Assembly: GCA_030374735.1 (NCBI GenBank)
Contig: JASCIV010000015.1
Coordinates: 1-64,000, forward strand
Length of the DNA: 64,000 nucleotides
Direction: 5' to 3'
DNA from: Gracilaria caudata
Lineage: Eukaryota > Rhodophyta > Florideophyceae > Gracilariales > Gracilariaceae
Of the stretch, positions 59,091-64,000 are shown piece by piece (position 1 is the first letter of the stretch; every line of letters begins with the position of its first letter). The notes beneath the pieces are model-generated. The model was not told the DNA's origin and searched no databases. It saw only the letters and a list, made by a program, of their open reading frames with translations. A program made the translations under genes and the position numbers.

Positions 59091-60116
59091 ATGAGTGCGG
59101 ATATCTCGTCCACCGATGAGTATGACAGTATACTTTTCAAAGTTCCTATCGTCAAACCAGTTACGAGCGGGAAGACATCGCTTGCAGTCGCACAAACCTC
59201 CGCTTTGCTGCTAATATGGAGCGTGCTTGTAATCACAGAAGGTGCCATTCGTGTGGTGAGTTCAGATCCGTCGCAAGGTTTGTTCAATGGAAGTCGACCA
59301 CCGCCATTTGTTCCTTTCCTTGGCGGTTTGTTTGAAGTGCTATTCGGAATGCTGGGACTGTTTATTGGGCTGTACGCGTTGGTGTTGAGACGATATAATA
59401 TAACAGCCATCAAGGTTTGTATGCTCATCCAAACGGTACTTGGTTATTATGTGTTTGCTGTGTTCGTGTTTGTGCTGCCTTCCATCAGAGCGGCTGATTT
59501 GACCGAACCTATCATGGAGGGTCTAACCATGAGTCAGAGTCGTGTCATCATCGTGATGGGAATCTTCACTTCGTTCCACTTTTGCCTTGCTTTGCAAGGG
59601 GGGCAATTTGTGTTCATGGCTCGTTTGATTAGTGCCATAACCGGTGAAGATTTCCTGCGCCAAAACTCGGGAAACAAGATGAGGGCAATGTTCTGGAACG
59701 CCAACATAGCGTTGGCAGGTGTGTGGACACTGATAGCAGGTGGCGTCATAAACGCGAACGCGGGAACAGGCAGGTTAGAAACGCCTTTCATAGCACCGCC
59801 ACACATCGGTGTATTTCCTGTGTTCACGATCGTGACGGGTATAATAATGATTTGCTGGGGTGCATACTCGTTGCGTCTGGCAAGAGAAGAACGGTCACCT
59901 TCTCCTCTTTTCTACCTCACGTGGGCGGCACTTTACTTGGTGTGCTTTCTGAACTTCACCATTGTGCAGCTGGGGTATATTGATGTGGAAGCGACGGGCT
60001 TTACTGAGGGAGATGGAGCGGCCGCTTTGCACGGCGGTTTGGTGTTTATGGTCACTTTGCTCGGCACATATTTTCTGCACCTTGTTGCGAGAGAACGGCA
60101 CGGACATGCTGTGTAG
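59091..60116 (+). CDS. multispan membrane protein, paralogue 2 (unknown family)
   Basis: The gene encodes 341 residues from the ATG at 59091. It has the same span layout as the protein at 53965-54975 and is roughly half identical by eye, with shared words ITEGAIRV, LGYYVFAVFV, RAADLTE, FCLALQGGQFVFMARL, SGNKMRAMFWN and FLNFTIVQLG. The N terminus differs and is acidic. The two genes are head-to-head about 4 kb apart with the C2-repeat gene between, so they arose by inverted duplication or later inversion. The sequences have diverged well beyond those of the 10-kb duplication. Confidence 0.8.
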   Translation: MSADISSTDEYDSILFKVPIVKPVTSGKTSLAVAQTSALLLIWSVLVITEGAIRVVSSDPSQGLFNGSRPPPFVPFLGGLFEVLFGMLGLFIGLYALVLRRYNITAIKVCMLIQTVLGYYVFAVFVFVLPSIRAADLTEPIMEGLTMSQSRVIIVMGIFTSFHFCLALQGGQFVFMARLISAITGEDFLRQNSGNKMRAMFWNANIALAGVWTLIAGGVINANAGTGRLETPFIAPPHIGVFPVFTIVTGIIMICWGAYSLRLAREERSPSPLFYLTWAALYLVCFLNFTIVQLGYIDVEATGFTEGDGAAALHGGLVFMVTLLGTYFLHLVARERHGHAV

Positions 60117-60736
60117 AACGACAGCTAGCATCGTATCATCATCATATATGATAGATGGTACGACAGTAGACGGCAACGCTTGTACGAGTATTCAATTGGA
60201 CGTGAGATTTAGAATGATACCGTAGCAACAACGAAAACCTCGCTGACATCAATGATATGATATCGACACAAGCCGAAAGCTGCATCTCCCCGTAGTCAAC
60301 GACGGGCGCAAGATGGCGCTATACAAGGCCAACGTATGCGCATATTCACGGCGCTGGCGACGTGCCAATCACAGCTCGAGTCGCTCTGTCCGCGGGCCAA
60401 CCACCCTGTGCCAGCGCACAATGCCACATCAACAACGCACAGATCTGGAGGAGGGAGTCATCGCAGCGCACCCTCTTCCGTCCGCTGAGAGATCGACGTC
60501 GAATCGATTGTCAAGGTTCTCAAGCAGCTCGTTCCTTGTGGACGCGACGCGCGACGGCGTCCAGATTATCATACTTCCTTTTAATCTGTGTGGACTGCGC
60601 GAAACGTAGATACAAGCTTCACTGTGCGTATAAAAGCGAGCTTTCTTGTTCGAGTGGCCGCTTGGATTCTTGTCCGTTTCAAGTGACTTGATTCGTAGTC
60701 GGTGCTGACTGCTCCCTCGTTATTGTCTTCTTCGTC
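60117..60736. promoter_or_regulatory. PEPC upstream region
   Basis: It contains the PEPC TATA box at 60629-60635. No other gene or repeat is recognised. Confidence 0.5.
60629..60635 (+). promoter_or_regulatory. TATA box of the PEPC gene
   Basis: TATAAAA lies 102 bases before the PEPC ATG at 60737, close to the spacing seen for the phosphoesterase gene. Confidence 0.65.
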
Positions 60737-63619
60737 ATGGTAGGAACTATGCCTCTTGCGATGAAGGGTGTTGCCAACCCGCTCACCAAGGCAAGTCGCA
60801 TCGATTCTGTTGACTTTATATCGCCGTTACAGCAAGATGTCAACTATCTATGTGACACGCTTTTGGCGCTCGTTGAGCTCAGGCTCCCGCCTCACAACAT
60901 GACCATCTTGGAAAAGGTGCGCAGTCTCGCCAAAATCTATGACTCTTCTTTCAAGGATGATGCTTCGTTCAATGATTTGGCTGATCTCATCGAGAATCTG
61001 GATGTCTCACAGCTCACAGTCGTCGGATCTTTGTTTTCGAACATGTGCAATCTTGCCAACCTTGCCGAGCATGTTCACCGAATTCGTCGCCGCAGAGCGT
61101 TCGAAAGAGGCGAGTCGTCGCTTCTTACTCACTTCTTTCTGCACGAGATCGTGGAAGAAATGGAGGACAAGGGCAAATCACTACAGGAGATTCGCGATCA
61201 ACTAGCCTCTCAAACTGTTGAAATGGTTCTCACCGCACATCCCACCCAGGCAGTTCGACGCTCCCTTCTGGCCAAACTTCATGAGATCGCCAGATGTATA
61301 GAAGCTAATCATGACCAGTACCTCACTCCACTTGAGAAGAAGGATAACGAAGTGAAGCTCAGATCTTGCCTTCTTGGCCTGTGGCGTACTGATGAGGTTC
61401 GTCGGTCCAAGCCTAAGCCAGAGGATGAGGCTCGTAACATCATTCATGTTATCGAGGACACTGTCTGGGATGCCACCCCGGCATACATGTCTCAGATGGA
61501 TCGCTACTTGGTGTCGAGGGGGCTCGAACCCCTCCCGCTTGATGCTCAGCCTTTCTTATTCGGATCCTGGGCAGGTGGTGACCGTGATGGCAATCCCTTT
61601 GTTACACCGGCTGTAACTCGTGAGGTCGTCGCCATCAATCGTTACAGAGCTGCCTGTCTCTATCTCACAGAGATTGAGACTCTTCTGTTTGACCTTTCTT
61701 TGCATTATGGGTCTGAAGAATTGCTCGAGTACAACAAGAAAATGGATGCGTTCATCGAGAAAGCACGCAAGGAAAACCCAGGTCACTATGTTCCAAACAA
61801 GATCCGATACAAAGAGTTTTGGAATCATGTGCCGCCGACAGAACCGTTCCGTGTGTGCTTTTACCACATTCGTGACCGTATGACTGCGACACGTGAGCAT
61901 TGTGAAGCTCTTCTTGCAAACCACACCCCGCCACTTGCTGACCCTGCTGCCCCAATCTATACCACCAAGGATGAACTTTTAGAGCCTCTTCTCATCATGT
62001 ATCGCTCTCTTGTTGAAACGGGGGATCAAATTCTCGCAGAGGGAAAGCTCAAGGACTTCATTCGTAGGGTGAACATTTTTGGTCTGACGCTGGTCAAGCT
62101 CGACATTCGTCAGGAAGCTGATGAGCATTCCAACGCTTTGTCGATCATCACGGACTACCTTGGTATGGGTAAGTATGAGGACCTTAAGGAGGACCAACGA
62201 CTCGCATTTCTCACGGATGTGCTTGAGGGTAAACGCCCGCTGATTCCTAGGAACCACCCGGCAACTGGTAAGGCGAAGAATGTCTTGGACACGTTTGAAA
62301 CCATATCTGAGATTGGGTCGGAAGCGTTGGGAGCATACATTATCTCAATGTGCATGCGACCCTCGGACGTGCTCGCTGTGGAAGTTTTCCAACGAGAATG
62401 TTCCGCAGATTGTGGTGCCAATTCATTGCGCGTTGTACCGCTTCTTGAAACTATCTATGCCTTGCAAAACTCTACTATGGTGTTGAACACCTTGTTCGAG
62501 AACAAGTGGTACCGAGAACATCTTCGAACCCGCTTTGATTCGGTTCAAGAAGTCATGATTGGGTACTCGGATAGTGGCAAGGATGGTGGTCGACTTACAT
62601 CGGCGTGGGAACTGTACAAGGCCCAGGAACGCATGGTGGAATGTGCTGAGAAGCATGGCGTCACCCTTCGTTTCTTCCACGGTCGTGGGGGCACTGTTGG
62701 ACGGGGAGGAGGTCCGCAGCATTTGGCCATTTTGTCGCAACCGCCGCGCACGGTGAACAAGTATCTGAGAGTGACCATTCAGGGAGAGGTTATGGAACAG
62801 GACTTTGGCTTACCAGCTTTGGCATTGAAGACTTTGGAAGTATATACCACTGCGGTGCTGAAGGCGGACCTGAACGATCCCGTACCAGTGAAGAAGGAGT
62901 ATCGCGATGTATTGGACATGATGTCTGAGATTTCCTGTGCCAAGTATCGTGAGATTGTTCATGGTGATGATCGATTCGTTCAGTACTTCCGCTCAGCAAC
63001 TCCCGAACAGGAGCTTGGGCTGCTTAACATTGGGTCGAGACCGCAAAAACGTAAGGAAGGTGGTGTTGAAACATTGCGTGCTATTCCTTGGGTGTTTGCT
63101 TGGACTCAGACGAGGCTGCATTTGCCTGTGTGGTTGGGGCTTGGGTCTGCTCTACAGGCCGGGATGAAATCAGAGAACGGTGAAGGCCTATTGCGGGAAA
63201 TGTACGAGAAATGGCCGTTTTTCAGATCATTCTTTGATCTGATTGAAATGGTTTTGGCGAAGGCTGATCCGCATATCTCTAGTCGATATGATGATGTGTT
63301 GGTTGGGGACGAGGAACAGAAGCAATTTGGAGTCATGTTGCGTGGGCTTTTGGTGGAGACGATTGACTTGGTTTTGAAGGTGGCTGGAGAGCAACAACTT
63401 TTAGACAAGGATCGGGTGCAGCAGAGAGCAATCAATACTCGTCGAGAATGGCTCACACCGATGAACCTTGCCCAAGTTGAACTGCTAAAGAGGTGGAGGG
63501 CGATTACTGTGAAGGGCGTGGTTAAAGAAGGTGTTGGGGCAGAAGAAGGGGCGGCTCTTGTTGATGCTCTGATTATTTCGATGAAGGGACTGTCATCGGC
63601 TCTTCAGAATACGGGTTAG
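60737..63619 (+). CDS. phosphoenolpyruvate carboxylase
   Basis: The gene encodes 960 residues from the ATG at 60737, the usual length for the plant type. It fixes bicarbonate onto PEP to give oxaloacetate, feeding the TCA cycle and amino-acid synthesis. The catalytic His168 is in VLTAHPTQAVRRSLL, Lys615 in GYSDSGKDGGRLTSAW, and Arg650 and Arg656 in FHGRGGTVGRGGGP. The chain ends in the conserved QNTG. There is no plant-style N-terminal phosphorylation motif in the usual form, although ASRIDS near residue 20 contains Ser. No transit peptide is seen, so it is probably cytosolic. Confidence 0.97.
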   Translation: MVGTMPLAMKGVANPLTKASRIDSVDFISPLQQDVNYLCDTLLALVELRLPPHNMTILEKVRSLAKIYDSSFKDDASFNDLADLIENLDVSQLTVVGSLFSNMCNLANLAEHVHRIRRRRAFERGESSLLTHFFLHEIVEEMEDKGKSLQEIRDQLASQTVEMVLTAHPTQAVRRSLLAKLHEIARCIEANHDQYLTPLEKKDNEVKLRSCLLGLWRTDEVRRSKPKPEDEARNIIHVIEDTVWDATPAYMSQMDRYLVSRGLEPLPLDAQPFLFGSWAGGDRDGNPFVTPAVTREVVAINRYRAACLYLTEIETLLFDLSLHYGSEELLEYNKKMDAFIEKARKENPGHYVPNKIRYKEFWNHVPPTEPFRVCFYHIRDRMTATREHCEALLANHTPPLADPAAPIYTTKDELLEPLLIMYRSLVETGDQILAEGKLKDFIRRVNIFGLTLVKLDIRQEADEHSNALSIITDYLGMGKYEDLKEDQRLAFLTDVLEGKRPLIPRNHPATGKAKNVLDTFETISEIGSEALGAYIISMCMRPSDVLAVEVFQRECSADCGANSLRVVPLLETIYALQNSTMVLNTLFENKWYREHLRTRFDSVQEVMIGYSDSGKDGGRLTSAWELYKAQERMVECAEKHGVTLRFFHGRGGTVGRGGGPQHLAILSQPPRTVNKYLRVTIQGEVMEQDFGLPALALKTLEVYTTAVLKADLNDPVPVKKEYRDVLDMMSEISCAKYREIVHGDDRFVQYFRSATPEQELGLLNIGSRPQKRKEGGVETLRAIPWVFAWTQTRLHLPVWLGLGSALQAGMKSENGEGLLREMYEKWPFFRSFFDLIEMVLAKADPHISSRYDDVLVGDEEQKQFGVMLRGLLVETIDLVLKVAGEQQLLDKDRVQQRAINTRREWLTPMNLAQVELLKRWRAITVKGVVKEGVGAEEGAALVDALIISMKGLSSALQNTG

Positions 63620-64000
63620 AATGTGCGACTGAGCTTTTGTGTTGTTACGATGATCCTTTTTTGTGCATGATGATCATGTTCTTGCAGCTTGTAACCTTGT
63701 CCCTCTGTACGTTTCGCATATTGTTACGTCTAGTCGTGACAGCACGGCTGAAGTCTAATACATTGCGCCTTATAGAAATATGCGCGTCTTGCGGTAATTG
63801 ACCTTAACCAAGTAGTCCGAAGGTTTATATTCAAGCTCTTTACGTAAACTTTAAGTTGAACATGTTGTCCCTCAATTTCCCAATAGAACACAGACCACAT
63901 CATAACAATGATATTATCATATAACTGGTCAATATCCCCTATTCTTTCCCTACCCTCTTACCCTTTCATTGGCGAATCTGTGCTAGTTAATTCATGAATC
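63620..64000. other. AT-rich 3' flank of PEPC
   Basis: No gene is seen. The palindromic 13-mer CATGATGATCATG occurs at 63666-63678 shortly after the stop codon; the same 13-mer is at 15293-15305. Confidence 0.5.

Noticed and set aside
61516..61534. GGGGCTCGAACCCC-like stretch resembling a tRNA T-arm
   Set aside because: It lies inside the PEPC coding frame, encodes conserved residues, and no acceptor or anticodon arm is nearby.
63666..63678. CATGATGATCATG palindrome after PEPC, identical to that at 15293-15305
   Set aside because: A 13-base low-complexity palindrome can recur by chance; nothing else around the two sites is shared.

Overview
The window looks like nuclear DNA of a photosynthetic eukaryote with almost no introns. 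A unicellular red alga of the Porphyridium type fits best, but this is an inference. The case rests on long uninterrupted eukaryotic reading frames (presenilin, COP1, MFAP1, a KNL2-like SANTA/SANT protein, a CDCA7-type zinc finger) next to nucleus-encoded plastid proteins with Arg/Ala/Ser-rich leaders (a phosphate translocator, TIC20, a BADC-like carrier protein, ClpS, DUF2358 proteins). A secreted GH16 enzyme of the agarase/porphyranase type and TATA boxes 60-130 bp before several ATGs add to it. I saw no tRNA, rRNA, CRISPR array or intact transposon.

Region 1, 1-19,890, is gene-poor and AT-richer. The first 6 kb has no gene I can support. A divergent gene pair follows: a secreted Cys-rich protein (minus) and a three-span membrane protein with a large ectodomain (plus). 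The same pair recurs about 10 kb further on. In both pairs the ends of each protein are nearly identical while the Cys-rich middle or ectodomain has diverged. Between the copies lie a secreted calcineurin-type phosphoesterase, a cluster of three adjacent palindromes, and a broken carotenoid-oxygenase-like gene. This is the best candidate here for an undescribed system, possibly recognition or cell surface, although no function can be assigned.

Region 2, 19,890-44,530, is dense and GC-rich. It holds a fusion of soluble inorganic pyrophosphatase to a degenerate FBPase-like domain, an MMADHC (cblD) homologue for cobalamin trafficking, a plastid phosphate translocator, COP1, the GH16 hydrolase, presenilin, a SANTA+SANT protein, a tRNA-dihydrouridine synthase, TIC20, a BADC-like protein lacking the biotin lysine, a DUF2358 protein and a GH2 beta-mannosidase. 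TIC20 and the BADC-like gene end tail-to-tail only 4 bp apart.

Region 3, 44,530-64,000, carries ClpS, MFAP1, an NDPK-Dpy30-adenylate/UMP-CMP-kinase fusion, a DUF2358+SOUL-like protein, a CDCA7-like zinc-finger protein, two inverted paralogues of an unrecognised multispan membrane protein on either side of a C2 protein with about six tandem repeats of some 57 residues, and a plant-type PEP carboxylase.

Several genes fit photosynthetic metabolism (PPase fusion, translocator, BADC for fatty-acid synthesis, PEPC), but they are unlinked single genes and not an operon. Several frames stay open upstream of the first ATG, so starts below are the first or best-supported ATG.
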